A stretch of DNA of 64,000 nucleotides from an uncultured Lachnospiraceae bacterium (lineage in GTDB: Bacteria > Bacillota > Clostridia > Lachnospirales > Lachnospiraceae), in assembly GCA_900539175.1 (NCBI GenBank), contig UQAW01000012.1, positions 6,173 through 70,172 on the forward strand, in the 5' to 3' direction. The number at the start of each line of letters is the position of its first letter. The stretch's first letter is position 1. The notes under the pieces are model-generated. The model did no database searches, was not told the DNA's origin, and saw only the letters and a list, made by a program, of their open reading frames with translations. Both the position numbers and the translations under genes were made by a program. Shown one piece after another: positions 17,000-25,201 of this stretch.

Positions 17000-17032
17000 A
17001 AGGTGTTTTGCTGCAGGCAAGGCACCTTTTTT
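17000..17032 (+). terminator. terminator-like hairpin in the leader of the ATP-grasp operon
   Basis: AAGGTGTTTTGC (17000-17011) pairs with GCAAGGCACCTT (17017-17028) with two G-U pairs, followed by a U-run through 17032. It begins only about eight bases after the predicted transcription start and lies 70 bases before the first gene, so it would end most transcripts early unless relieved. It could also terminate tpiA read-through. Confidence 0.75.
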
Positions 17033-17101
17033 GTATTTGCTGTAAGCGCTACCTCCTGCAGACAGAACCGCTGTCAAAGAACTAAAAAGGAGGAGACTTG
17101 T

Positions 17102-18427
17102 ATGATGAGAGAGAATCTGGATTTGTATGATCACGCAGACAGTGTGAATGAGCTGTTGGCACGTTACGGTGTGAAATTCGGTATTTATAAGAACCAGACA
17201 TTCCGGGAGCAATTGTTTCCGTTTGACTCGATTCCGAGGACGATCGGTGCAGAAGAGTTTACAGAGCTGGAAAAAGGACTGAAACAGCGTGTACGGGCAT
17301 TGAATCTGTTTATCCGTGATATCTACGGGGAGAAGAAGATTATCAGAGACGGTATTGTACCAGAGGCATTTGTTTATGCAGGAAGCGGATATCTGGCGGC
17401 GTGTGAAGGCGTGATGCCGGCCAAAGGTATTTACTCTCATATTTCCGGTATTGATCTGGTACAGGCAAAAGATGGACAGTGGTATGTATTGGAGGATAAT
17501 CTGCGGGTCCCGTCAGGTGCTTCCTACCCAATGATTGTGAGAGAGTTATGCCGGAGGTGTTCTCCCAGAACATTTCAGCAGACACGTATTGATGATAACC
17601 GTAATTATGCCCAGTTGCTGCGTAAGACGCTGGACCATGTGAATGTGGGCGGGCATTGTGTGATCCTGACTCCAGGCAGATATAATGCCGCATACTTTGA
17701 GCATTCCTATCTGGCAGAAAAGACAGGGGCACATCTGGTAAATGGAAATGAATTGATGGTGGAAAATGATCATCTGTATTTTATCGATTACAGAGGAAAA
17801 AAAGAGCAGGTAGGTGCTGTCTATCGGAGAATTTCAGATGAGTATCTGGATCCTATGACATTTAACCGGGAATCTGTAATTGGGATTCCTCATATCTATG
17901 ATATTTACCGCAAGGGAAATGTTGCACTTTTGAATGCCCCAGGTAACGGCGTTGCAGATGATAAGGGAATTTACTATTTTGTTCCCAAGATGGTGAAGTA
18001 TTATCTGGGAGAAGAGCCGATTTTGAAGAATGCGCCGACGTATCTGCCATATTATGAGGAAGATATGAAGTATGTGCTGGAACATTTTGACAATCTGGTA
18101 CTGAAGGATGTGGCAGAAGCCGGAGGTTACGGCGTCGTTTTTGGAAGCAAGATGACGAAACAGGAGAAGGCAGATTTTCTGGAACTTCTGAAAAAAGAGC
18201 CGCGCCGATTTATTGCACAGGAAGTTATTGATTTCCGTGATATCGATATTATGGAAAAGGGAGAACGGGTTCCGAGAAAGGCAGATCTTCGGGCATTTGT
18301 GCTGATGGCGGATGAGCCGCTGGTATGGCACAGCGGTCTTACCAGATTTTCGAGAAATCCGGATTCGTTTATTGTCAATTCATCACAGGGAGGAGGTTTT
18401 AAAGACACATGGGTATTATCTCATTAG
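17102..18427 (+). CDS. circularly permuted ATP-grasp amidoligase-type protein
   Basis: A 441-residue protein of the circularly permuted type 2 ATP-grasp family (DUF404/DUF407). Landmarks are FPFDSIPRTIGAEEFTELEKGLKQRVRALNLFIRDIYG, the adenine/metal part DGQWYVLEDNLRVPSGASYP, DHVNVGGHCVILTPGRYN and VLKDVAEAGGYGVVFGSKM. An AGGAGGA site sets the ATG at 17102. Known genomic analyses group this family with alpha-E and transglutaminase-like proteins and predict peptide or amide bond formation; the product is not known. Here it leads a five-gene set with exactly those partners. It overlaps the next gene by 19 bases. Confidence 0.88.
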   Translation: MMRENLDLYDHADSVNELLARYGVKFGIYKNQTFREQLFPFDSIPRTIGAEEFTELEKGLKQRVRALNLFIRDIYGEKKIIRDGIVPEAFVYAGSGYLAACEGVMPAKGIYSHISGIDLVQAKDGQWYVLEDNLRVPSGASYPMIVRELCRRCSPRTFQQTRIDDNRNYAQLLRKTLDHVNVGGHCVILTPGRYNAAYFEHSYLAEKTGAHLVNGNELMVENDHLYFIDYRGKKEQVGAVYRRISDEYLDPMTFNRESVIGIPHIYDIYRKGNVALLNAPGNGVADDKGIYYFVPKMVKYYLGEEPILKNAPTYLPYYEEDMKYVLEHFDNLVLKDVAEAGGYGVVFGSKMTKQEKADFLELLKKEPRRFIAQEVIDFRDIDIMEKGERVPRKADLRAFVLMADEPLVWHSGLTRFSRNPDSFIVNSSQGGGFKDTWVLSH

Positions 18428-19074
18428 AACAGACAGACCGGCTGTACTGGCTGGGGCGTTACAGTGAAAGAGTTTATACAACGATTCGGCTGTTTTCGCA
18501 GCGTTATGATATTATGATTGATGAAATTGAGGAAAGCTATGGGGAATTTTGCAGAAGTCTTGAGATTCCCAATATTTATACTTCAAGCAGGGATTTTTGC
18601 AGACGTTATTGTTTTGATGAAACAGATCCAAACTCAATCTACAGCAATCTGATAAGGGCTTATGATAATGCAGTTGTGCTGCGGGAAGAGCTTGGAAGCG
18701 AAACGTTATCTTACATACAGCTTGCAATTTATGATATGAATAAGGCCAAAACATCAGAGGCGCCGATTCTTCAATTTCAAAAAATCAGTGATAACATTCT
18801 GGCATTCTGGGGGATGGTGGATGACAGTATTGCCAGTGAAAAAGTGAGAAATATCATTAAATCCGGAAAGCGGATTGAACGTATTGATCTTTATGCAAGG
18901 CTGAAACTGCCGCGGAATAAGATGGAAAGAGAAGTCATGAGACTTGCAGACCGGATTCCGAAATCCGGGATGAATTACGAACAGGAGCGGGTGGCAGAGC
19001 TGCTTGGACTTGTCAGGATGCCGGAACTGGATTATTATCAGATTGTACAGAATGTAGAATCTATTATTCGGTAA
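18409..19074 (+). CDS. alpha-E (DUF403) domain protein, short form
   Basis: A 221-residue, all-helical protein. TDRLYWLGRYSERVYTTIRLF matches the start of alpha-E proteins, usually written LYWMGRYxERAENTARLL. The usual length is around 300 residues, so this is a short version. GGAGG at 18391-18395 lies within the end of the ATP-grasp gene, so the two are coupled. Alpha-E proteins are of unknown biochemical function and almost always accompany circularly permuted ATP-grasp proteins. Confidence 0.85.
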   Translation: MGIISLEQTDRLYWLGRYSERVYTTIRLFSQRYDIMIDEIEESYGEFCRSLEIPNIYTSSRDFCRRYCFDETDPNSIYSNLIRAYDNAVVLREELGSETLSYIQLAIYDMNKAKTSEAPILQFQKISDNILAFWGMVDDSIASEKVRNIIKSGKRIERIDLYARLKLPRNKMEREVMRLADRIPKSGMNYEQERVAELLGLVRMPELDYYQIVQNVESIIR

Positions 19075-19109
19075 GGGAGGCATGCTGCGGACGGCGCAGA
19101 TTGAGAGAG

Positions 19110-19904
19110 ATGAAGAAACTACGATTTTCCTATGAGATGAAACTGAAATTTGATACACCAGTGCAGAAACACCGGTTTACCATTCGATGTGTACCACAGT
19201 CTAATGACAGGCAGGAAATCAGGGATCTTCAGGTTGCGGTTTATCCCCGGGAATTTTTAAGCGAGGATCAGGATTCTTTCGGTAATTTATGTATCTATGG
19301 GTATTCTGAACATGCCCATGATCACTTTTCGATTGCGGTCAGCGGAACGGCAAAGACCGGTCTGGCTGACCGGGAAAGTGAAGAACAGGAGTATCGTGCG
19401 GGCGCGTACAAGTATCCTACCCGTTACACAAAACCGGGAGATGAGTTGACTGCCTATTATAAAAAATTATCGCTGAAACGGTCGGGAGATTCTTTTCAGG
19501 ATGCATTGGAAATTATGGAACGGCTTTATCAGGATTTTCGTTATATGCCGGGAGTCACGAAGATACAGACGACTGCGGAGGATGCAATCAGGCTTGGATG
19601 CGGCGTCTGTCAGGATTATTCACATATTATGATCGCACTTTGTCAGATGAGCGGGATCCCTGCCAGGTATGTGGTGGGAATGCTGATGGGAGAAGGGTTG
19701 TCCCATGCATGGGTGGAGATCTATGACGGTGGAGCGTGGAGAGGGATTGACCCTACCAATCATACGATTGTAGGCGACCAGCACATTAAGATTTCCAGCG
19801 GCCGTGATTACGATGATTGTACGATTAATGAAGGCATATTTGTAGGAAATGCCCGCCAGAGCCAGGAGGCTTCGGTGATTGTTGAGGAGATAGAAGATGA
19901 TTGA
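19110..19904 (+). CDS. transglutaminase-like cysteine protease of the alpha-E cluster
   Basis: A 264-residue protein. An N-terminal beta-rich half (FSYEMKLKFDTPVQKHRFTIRC) is the usual lead to this transglutaminase family. The catalytic core has LGCGVCQDYSHIMIALC with the cysteine, GLSHAWVEIY with the histidine and WRGIDPTNH with the aspartate. The triad is complete, so hydrolase or amide-transfer activity is expected. ATG 19110 is chosen over the in-frame TTG at 19101 because it follows GAGAGA and starts the basic N-terminus. It overlaps the next gene by eight bases. Confidence 0.88.
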   Translation: MKKLRFSYEMKLKFDTPVQKHRFTIRCVPQSNDRQEIRDLQVAVYPREFLSEDQDSFGNLCIYGYSEHAHDHFSIAVSGTAKTGLADRESEEQEYRAGAYKYPTRYTKPGDELTAYYKKLSLKRSGDSFQDALEIMERLYQDFRYMPGVTKIQTTAEDAIRLGCGVCQDYSHIMIALCQMSGIPARYVVGMLMGEGLSHAWVEIYDGGAWRGIDPTNHTIVGDQHIKISSGRDYDDCTINEGIFVGNARQSQEASVIVEEIEDD

Positions 19905-20826
19905 GACAGTGACATCTGTAATGTTACCGGTAAATGAAACATTGCGGATAAAAAAGAAAAGATTTTGCCCTGAGGGGGAGTCTGCCGGAAGAATCAGCAT
20001 CGTTACAGGGATTCACGGCGATGAGCTGGAAGGGCAGTTTGTATGCTATGAGTTGAGCCGCATCCTTCAGGAGAATCCCCGGAATCTGAAGGGAACGGTG
20101 GATCTTTATCCGGCGCTGAATCCCTTTGGAATTGATTCGGTGACACGGGGAATTCCAGGATTTGATCTGGATATGAACCGGATTTTTCCCGGAAGCAGGG
20201 ACGGGGATATGATCGAATATGTGGCGTCTGAAATTGTTTCAGATCTGAAGGGCAGTGACATTTGCATTGATATCCATGCCAGTAACATGTATCTGACAGA
20301 GATGCCGCAGATTCGAATTAATGAGCTGCACAGGGAAAAACTGGTGCCCCTTGCCGAGAAGCTGAATGTGGATTTTATCTGGGTTCACGGCGCAAGTACC
20401 GTATTGGAGTCCACATTGGCGTACAGCATGAACAGCAGAGGAGTTCCTACGTTGGTTGTGGAGATGGGCGTCGGTATGAGAATTACAAGAGATTACGGGG
20501 AACAATTGGTTGACGGAATTCTGAACCTGATGTGCGAGATGGGATTGTGGAGCGGCAAACGGCCGGAAGTGAGAACACCTTTGTTATCAGACGGACCGGA
20601 CGATGTGGAATTTTTAAATGCCAGGAGAGGCGGAATTTTTATCAAGGAAATGAATCATGGTACGAGGGTACGAAGAGGGGATCGGCTTGGACAGGTGGTA
20701 GATCCCTTGCAGGGGAAAGTTCTGTTTCCGGTACTGGCGCCTGTGGATGGGTTGATATTTACCATCCGGGAATACCCATTGGTGCAGGAAGGAACGCTGA
20801 TTGCACGTATTTTGAAAGATGCCTGA
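19897..20826 (+). CDS. succinylglutamate desuccinylase/aspartoacylase-family metallohydrolase
   Basis: A 309-residue protein of the AstE/AspA (M14-like) family. Zinc ligands are present in GIHGDELEG (His and Glu) and DIHASN (His). DMNRIFPG gives the Asn-Arg substrate-carboxylate pair and LVVEMG the catalytic glutamate. The C-terminal 70 residues (GIFIKEMNHGTRVRRGDRL to GLIFTIREYPLVQEGTLIARIL) form a lipoyl-like barrel-sandwich. It probably hydrolyses an amide in the product or precursor made by the ATP-grasp enzyme. A paralogue follows 11 bases later in which most catalytic residues are changed. Confidence 0.87.
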   Translation: MIETVTSVMLPVNETLRIKKKRFCPEGESAGRISIVTGIHGDELEGQFVCYELSRILQENPRNLKGTVDLYPALNPFGIDSVTRGIPGFDLDMNRIFPGSRDGDMIEYVASEIVSDLKGSDICIDIHASNMYLTEMPQIRINELHREKLVPLAEKLNVDFIWVHGASTVLESTLAYSMNSRGVPTLVVEMGVGMRITRDYGEQLVDGILNLMCEMGLWSGKRPEVRTPLLSDGPDDVEFLNARRGGIFIKEMNHGTRVRRGDRLGQVVDPLQGKVLFPVLAPVDGLIFTIREYPLVQEGTLIARILKDA

Positions 20827-20837
20827 GGAGAAAACAG

Positions 20838-21773
20838 ATGGAAAAAGTTACATTATATGAAATAAAAGCATTGTACCGTGATAATTTCCGGGTTACGGGC
20901 TATCGGTTCGGGTCCGGAGAAAAAGCGGTCTGTATTCTGGGAAGCACCAGAGGAAATGAAAACCAACAGGTGTATTGCTGCTCCCAGTTGGTGAAGCGGC
21001 TGAAGGCATTGGAAGAGAAGGGAAGAATCGCAGAAGGGAAAGAAATCCTGGTCATTCCCTGTGCAAATCCACATTCCATGAATATAAAAAAGCGGTTTTG
21101 GGACATCGATAATACGGATATTAACCGGATGTTTCCCGGATACGATGCCGGGGAGACAACACAGCGAATTGCAGCAGGTATCTTTGAGGCAGTGAAGGAT
21201 TATTCTTTTGGAATCCAGTTCACTTCTTTTTATATGAAAGGAACATTCATGCCCCATGTGAGAATGATGCAGACCGGATATGAAAATATTGATCTGGCAC
21301 GGCAATTCGGGCTGCCGTATGTAGTGGTACGGAAACCGAGACCGTTTGACACTGCTACTTTGAATTATAACTGGCAGATCTGGGAAACGGATGCGTTTTC
21401 TGTTTATACTACAAATACAGAACGCATTGATAAGGTTTCTGCAAGACAGGCGGTAGAAGCGATTCTGAACTTTATGTCCAGACAGGGTGTGATTCGCTAT
21501 CCCGGATATGAAGGATATTTATCACGGGTTGTGGATGACAGTCAGCTTGCTACTGTGCGGGCGCAGGCGGCGGGGTTCTTTGAATGTAAGGTATCGGTAG
21601 GTGATCAGGTTGAAAAAGGAGAATTGCTGGCACAGATTCTGGACCCTTTTGACGGAAGTCTGCGCAGTAATATCCTTTCTCCTGTGGATGGGACCATCCT
21701 GTTTGCACAGGATGAGGCGATGACTTATGACAGTACGGCGCTTTTTAAGATCGTGCTTCAGGAAGAATTATAG
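20838..21773 (+). CDS. AstE-like paralogue lacking zinc and catalytic residues (probable pseudoenzyme)
   Basis: A 311-residue relative of the preceding protein with the same order: Rossmann-like core, DINRMFPG, then a C-terminal barrel-sandwich (FFECKVSVGDQVEKGELLAQIL). Where the neighbour has GIHGDE this has GSTRGNE (His to Arg); where it has DIHAS this has QFTSF (His to Thr); and the catalytic-glutamate strand LVVEMG reads FSVYTTN. It therefore should not bind zinc in the standard way. The Asn-Arg pair is kept, so it may still bind substrate. GAGGAG sets the ATG at 20838; the open frame upstream lies within the neighbour and is not used. Confidence 0.85.
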   Translation: MEKVTLYEIKALYRDNFRVTGYRFGSGEKAVCILGSTRGNENQQVYCCSQLVKRLKALEEKGRIAEGKEILVIPCANPHSMNIKKRFWDIDNTDINRMFPGYDAGETTQRIAAGIFEAVKDYSFGIQFTSFYMKGTFMPHVRMMQTGYENIDLARQFGLPYVVVRKPRPFDTATLNYNWQIWETDAFSVYTTNTERIDKVSARQAVEAILNFMSRQGVIRYPGYEGYLSRVVDDSQLATVRAQAAGFFECKVSVGDQVEKGELLAQILDPFDGSLRSNILSPVDGTILFAQDEAMTYDSTALFKIVLQEEL

Positions 21774-21955
21774 GTTTTCCTTCTTGTATTACGGTTTGAT
21801 TCCGTATATACTATGTATCATGGAAAGAAATAGATCAGACAACTGCGGATTCTCCGGGGGTCAGTTTGGAATTTGTTTTCCTTTCGGCACCCGGAGAGTT
21901 TTCCATTATGGACGAGTGTACATGTCAGTGTACGAGGGATATGAGGAGGAAGTTT

Positions 21956-22711
21956 ATGGAAGTTGAAGTATTTCAGAAAAAACTGGCTGAGATTGTTACA
22001 TGTGCAAGATATAATAACCGGAAACTGGATGGGGAATTCGTTGAAAAATTTTTTGCGGAAGAAGGAATGGAAGCTGCACAGATGGAGAAGATTTATGAGT
22101 ATCTGAGAGCGCAGGGAATTCATATCCTGCACAACGGTGAGGAAGACAGGGAAGATGAGAGGATGGAACTGTCTTTTCAGGAACAGACGGGATCAGAACC
22201 TTTGTCAGAAGAGGAAGAAGCTTATCTGAGGGCGTATATGAGTACGGCGGATTCATCCGAAGAAATTACAGAGGAAGAGAGGGTCTTTCTGTTTCGCAGG
22301 GCAAAAGCAGAAGATTCGGAAGCAAAGCAGAGGTTATTGGAAGCGTATCGCCCTGAGGTGGAAAAGATTGTAAGGCAGATGCACCGGAAGGCATTGTTTG
22401 TGGGAGATATGATTCAGGAGGGAAATATTGGAATTCTTGCAGCAATTGCACAGTTGGAAGACGGGGATGACATTCATGAGGGGATATTGGATGGCATACG
22501 GACAGCGGTTCATTCTATGGTGCGTGAACAGGAAGAACAGAAGTGGAGAGATGACTGTCTTGTAAATCGGGTGGAGAAACTGGAAGCAGCGGTTCGGAAT
22601 CTGACAGAAGAAGCCGGTGATAAGTTCAGTGTGGAGGAACTCTCGGCTTTTCTGGATATGAGTGTGGAAGAGATTCAGGATATTTTGAAGCTTACCGGAG
22701 AAGATAAGTAA
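21956..22711 (+). CDS. sigma-70-like protein lacking region 4
   Basis: A 251-residue acidic protein. The N-terminal 60 residues (KKLAEIVTCARYNNRKLDGEFVEKFF) resemble sigma region 1.1. The part EAKQRLLEAYRPEVEKIVRQM with DMIQEGNIGILAAIAQLED matches regions 2.1-2.2, the core-polymerase-binding helix. The end (FSVEELSAFLDMSVEEIQDILKL) resembles region 3. The -10-reading part of region 2 is poorly conserved and there is no region 4. It may bind core polymerase without standard promoter recognition, or act as a regulator. GAGGAGG sets the ATG at 21956. It follows the alpha-E cluster by 182 bases with no promoter recognised. Confidence 0.75.
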   Translation: MEVEVFQKKLAEIVTCARYNNRKLDGEFVEKFFAEEGMEAAQMEKIYEYLRAQGIHILHNGEEDREDERMELSFQEQTGSEPLSEEEEAYLRAYMSTADSSEEITEEERVFLFRRAKAEDSEAKQRLLEAYRPEVEKIVRQMHRKALFVGDMIQEGNIGILAAIAQLEDGDDIHEGILDGIRTAVHSMVREQEEQKWRDDCLVNRVEKLEAAVRNLTEEAGDKFSVEELSAFLDMSVEEIQDILKLTGEDK

Positions 22712-22773
22712 GCTCGGAAGTTTATATCAGACGGCAGGTAAGAAAGTTACCTGCCCCCTGCTTCGCTCTGGAA

Positions 22774-24078
22774 TTATTCATCGTAAATGCTGACGATTTC
22801 TCCGTCCAGAATACGGTTCATATTCTTCACAGCACAAAAGTTACCGCACATGCTGCAGGTATCCTCTTTCTCCGGTTTTGCCTGTTCACGGTATCTTCGG
22901 GCCTTTTCCGGGTCGATGCACAGATCAAACATTCCCTCCCAATCCAGTTTTTTGCGGGCGGTGCTCATCTGGTAATCCCAATCCGCAGCACCTTTGATTC
23001 CCTTTGCAATGTCAGCTGCATGGGCAGCAATCTTGGAAGCGATGATTCCTTCTTTTACATCATCTACATCCGGCAGCCGCAGATGTTCGGCAGGAGTTAC
23101 ATAACACAGGAAAGAAGCACCGTAAGTGGCAGCGATTGCGCCTCCGATTGCTGCAGTGATGTGGTCATAACCAGGTGCAACGTCCGTAACCAGAGGTCCA
23201 AGTACATAGAACGGCGCACCCTGACAGATGGTCTGTTGAATCTTCATGTTGGCTTCAATTTGATTCAGCGGCATATGCCCGGGTCCTTCGATGATTACCT
23301 GAACGTCTTTTTCCCAGGCACGTCTGGTCAGTTCCCCCAGCGTTACCAGTTCTTCAATCTGGGAGATATCTCCCGCGTCAGCGATACAGCCTGGACGGCA
23401 GGCATCCCCGAGACTCATGGTCACATCGTATTCCCGGCAGATATCCAGAATACGGTCGTAGTGCTCATAGAAGGGATTTTCCTGACCGGTCATCTCCATC
23501 CAGGCGAAGATGATGGAGCCGCCTCTGGAAACGATGTTGGTGAGGCGCTTATTTTCCTTAAAGCGTTTTGCAGTGCTTTTATTGATGCCGACATGGATGG
23601 TCATAAAGTCCACGCCGTCTTTTGCGTGCATTTCCACAATCTGAATCCATTCCTCAGAAGTGATTTCCTTCAAGGGTTTATGGTAATAAACAACGGCATC
23701 GTAAATCGGAACAGTACCGATGATAGCGGGGCATTCACTGGTCAGTTTCCGGCGGAATTTCTGAGTGTCTCCGTAAGAACTTAAATCCATGATGGATTCT
23801 GCGCCCATCTTAACTGCGTCATTGACTTTTTCCAGTTCCATATCCAGGTCTTTCCAGTCTCGTGAAGTTCCCAGATTGACATTGATTTTCGTCTTCAGCA
23901 TAGAACCGATACCGTTTGGTTCCAGACAAGTATGTAATTTGTTAGCCGGAATGGCTATTTTTCCCTGAGCTACCAGTTTGCACAGTTCCTGCACATCCAT
24001 CTGCTCTTTTGCTGCGACACGTTCCATTTCCTTCGTTATGATGCCTTTTCTTGCGGCATCCATCTGTGTTGTGTACAT
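22774..24078 (-). CDS. thiC: phosphomethylpyrimidine synthase
   Basis: A 434-residue radical-SAM enzyme making the thiamine pyrimidine (HMP-P) from aminoimidazole ribotide. MYTTQMDAARKG begins the conserved part; the C-terminal CSMCGNFCAVK holds the CxxCxxxxC cluster motif. NVNLGTSRDW, DLSSYGD, EGPGHMP and GPLVTDVAPGYDHITAAIGG are typical. The frame is open 24 codons further upstream, but the ATG at 24078 has a GAGGTT site and matches the normal short form of the enzyme, which lacks the N-terminal plant-type domain. A TPP riboswitch lies upstream on the same strand. Confidence 0.96.
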   Translation of the reverse strand: MYTTQMDAARKGIITKEMERVAAKEQMDVQELCKLVAQGKIAIPANKLHTCLEPNGIGSMLKTKINVNLGTSRDWKDLDMELEKVNDAVKMGAESIMDLSSYGDTQKFRRKLTSECPAIIGTVPIYDAVVYYHKPLKEITSEEWIQIVEMHAKDGVDFMTIHVGINKSTAKRFKENKRLTNIVSRGGSIIFAWMEMTGQENPFYEHYDRILDICREYDVTMSLGDACRPGCIADAGDISQIEELVTLGELTRRAWEKDVQVIIEGPGHMPLNQIEANMKIQQTICQGAPFYVLGPLVTDVAPGYDHITAAIGGAIAATYGASFLCYVTPAEHLRLPDVDDVKEGIIASKIAAHAADIAKGIKGAADWDYQMSTARKKLDWEGMFDLCIDPEKARRYREQAKPEKEDTCSMCGNFCAVKNMNRILDGEIVSIYDE

Positions 24079-24106
24079 AACCTCTTTTTCCTTTCGTTTA
24101 AAACGG

Positions 24107-24127
24107 ACATGTCTGCTGACGCAGACA
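24107..24127. repeat. inverted repeat copy A flanking the thiC riboswitch
   Basis: 21 bases, the exact reverse complement of 24418-24438. The outer flank extends the match to about 27 bases with one mismatch. The unit itself contains TGTCTGC/GCAGACA arms, so each copy can form a hairpin. Confidence 0.85.
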
Positions 24128-24277
24128 TCATCGTATATAAAAACTGACAAAACAGAATCCGCAGTAACCGGGCTTCTAAACCCTTCAGGGGTATTGTACC
24201 TCCCCGCAGGAGATGTCCGGTATGGTTACTGGAATTGTCTGCTTTGCCAGCTTTGTATGCAAAACGTGTCAATTATC

Positions 24278-24358
24278 ATCCCTACGTTGGCATTACCCAA
24301 ATCAGGTTCTGAAGGTCGAAGCTCAATTACTTCCTCTCAGCCCGAATACGAGCTCCCT
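24278..24358 (-). promoter_or_regulatory. TPP riboswitch (THI element) of thiC
   Basis: On the minus strand the conserved TPP aptamer pieces occur in order: GGGAGC, CTGAGAGG, GACC, GAACCTGAT, GGTAATGCCAACG and TAGGGA. The expression platform lies between here and the thiC start, where CAGTAACC and GGTTACTG (near 24168 and 24226) can pair. Thiamine pyrophosphate binding would lower thiC expression. Confidence 0.95.
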
Positions 24359-24417
24359 GTTATGTATCAAGTTTAGCATGTGAGGATAGGAAAGTCAACG
24401 ACTTTCATGAATGGTGC

Positions 24418-24438
24418 TGTCTGCGTCAGCAGACATGT
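24418..24438. repeat. inverted repeat copy B flanking the thiC riboswitch
   Basis: Reverse complement of 24107-24127 over all 21 bases. Together the two copies enclose the TPP aptamer and its leader (about 290 bases). Confidence 0.85.
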
Positions 24439-24579
24439 ACGTTTGGAGACAAAAATAGAGTGGTCAAATCTGAAAAATGTTAAAAAACAAGAAATTATGA
24501 GATTTCCGTGTTTGTTTTTTTGCGGCATTGTGGTAAGATATTTTTGTATATAGTAACGGTGACAACAAGGAGAAAATGC

Positions 24580-25200
24580 ATGATTGCTTTAATTGATTAC
24601 GATGCAGGAAATATCAAAAGTGTGGAGAAGGCACTTCAGTTATTGGGAGAAGAGGTGATTCTGACCAGAGACCGGGATCAGCTTCTGTCGGCGGATAAGG
24701 TAATTCTTCCAGGAGTCGGAAGTTTTGGAGATGCAATGGGGAATCTGCACACATATGGGTTAGTAGATGTGATTCATGAAATTGTGGAGCAGGGAACGCC
24801 ATTTCTGGGAATTTGCCTTGGTCTGCAATTGATGTTTGAGCGGAGTGAGGAAAGTCCGGGGGTAGAAGGACTGGGATTGTTCAAGGGAGAGATCTTGAGG
24901 ATACCGGATCAGGAAGGATTAAAAATTCCTCATATGGGTTGGAATTCCATTCATCTGCAGAATCATGGCCGCTTGTTCAGAGGGATTCCGGAACAGTCTT
25001 ACGTGTACTTTGTGCACTCTTATTATCTGAAGGCAGCAGATGAAGCAATCGTGAAAGCGACAACAGAATATAGTACCCATATCCATGCGTCTGTGGAAGA
25101 GGGGAATGTGTTTGCCTGCCAGTTCCATCCGGAAAAGAGTTCAGATGTGGGACTTGCAATTCTGAAGAATTTTGCCTCTCTGGGAAAGGAGGATGCATGA
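24580..25200 (+). CDS. hisH: imidazole glycerol phosphate synthase, glutaminase subunit
   Basis: A 206-residue class I glutamine amidotransferase. IALIDYDAGNIKSVEKAL starts it; the oxyanion strand is LPGVGSFGDAM, the nucleophile is in GICLGLQLMFE, and the His-Glu pair is in CQFHPEKSS. It supplies ammonia to HisF. AAGGAG sets the ATG at 24580. hisF follows directly. No other his gene lies adjacent; only a PHP phosphatase occurs in this window. Confidence 0.95.
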   Translation: MIALIDYDAGNIKSVEKALQLLGEEVILTRDRDQLLSADKVILPGVGSFGDAMGNLHTYGLVDVIHEIVEQGTPFLGICLGLQLMFERSEESPGVEGLGLFKGEILRIPDQEGLKIPHMGWNSIHLQNHGRLFRGIPEQSYVYFVHSYYLKAADEAIVKATTEYSTHIHASVEEGNVFACQFHPEKSSDVGLAILKNFASLGKEDA

Positions 25201-25201
25201 G

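Noticed and set aside
19082..19135. 17-codon frame after GGGAGG just before the transglutaminase-like gene
   Set aside because: It overlaps the next gene out of frame and has no recognisable content; the ribosome site may simply serve coupling.
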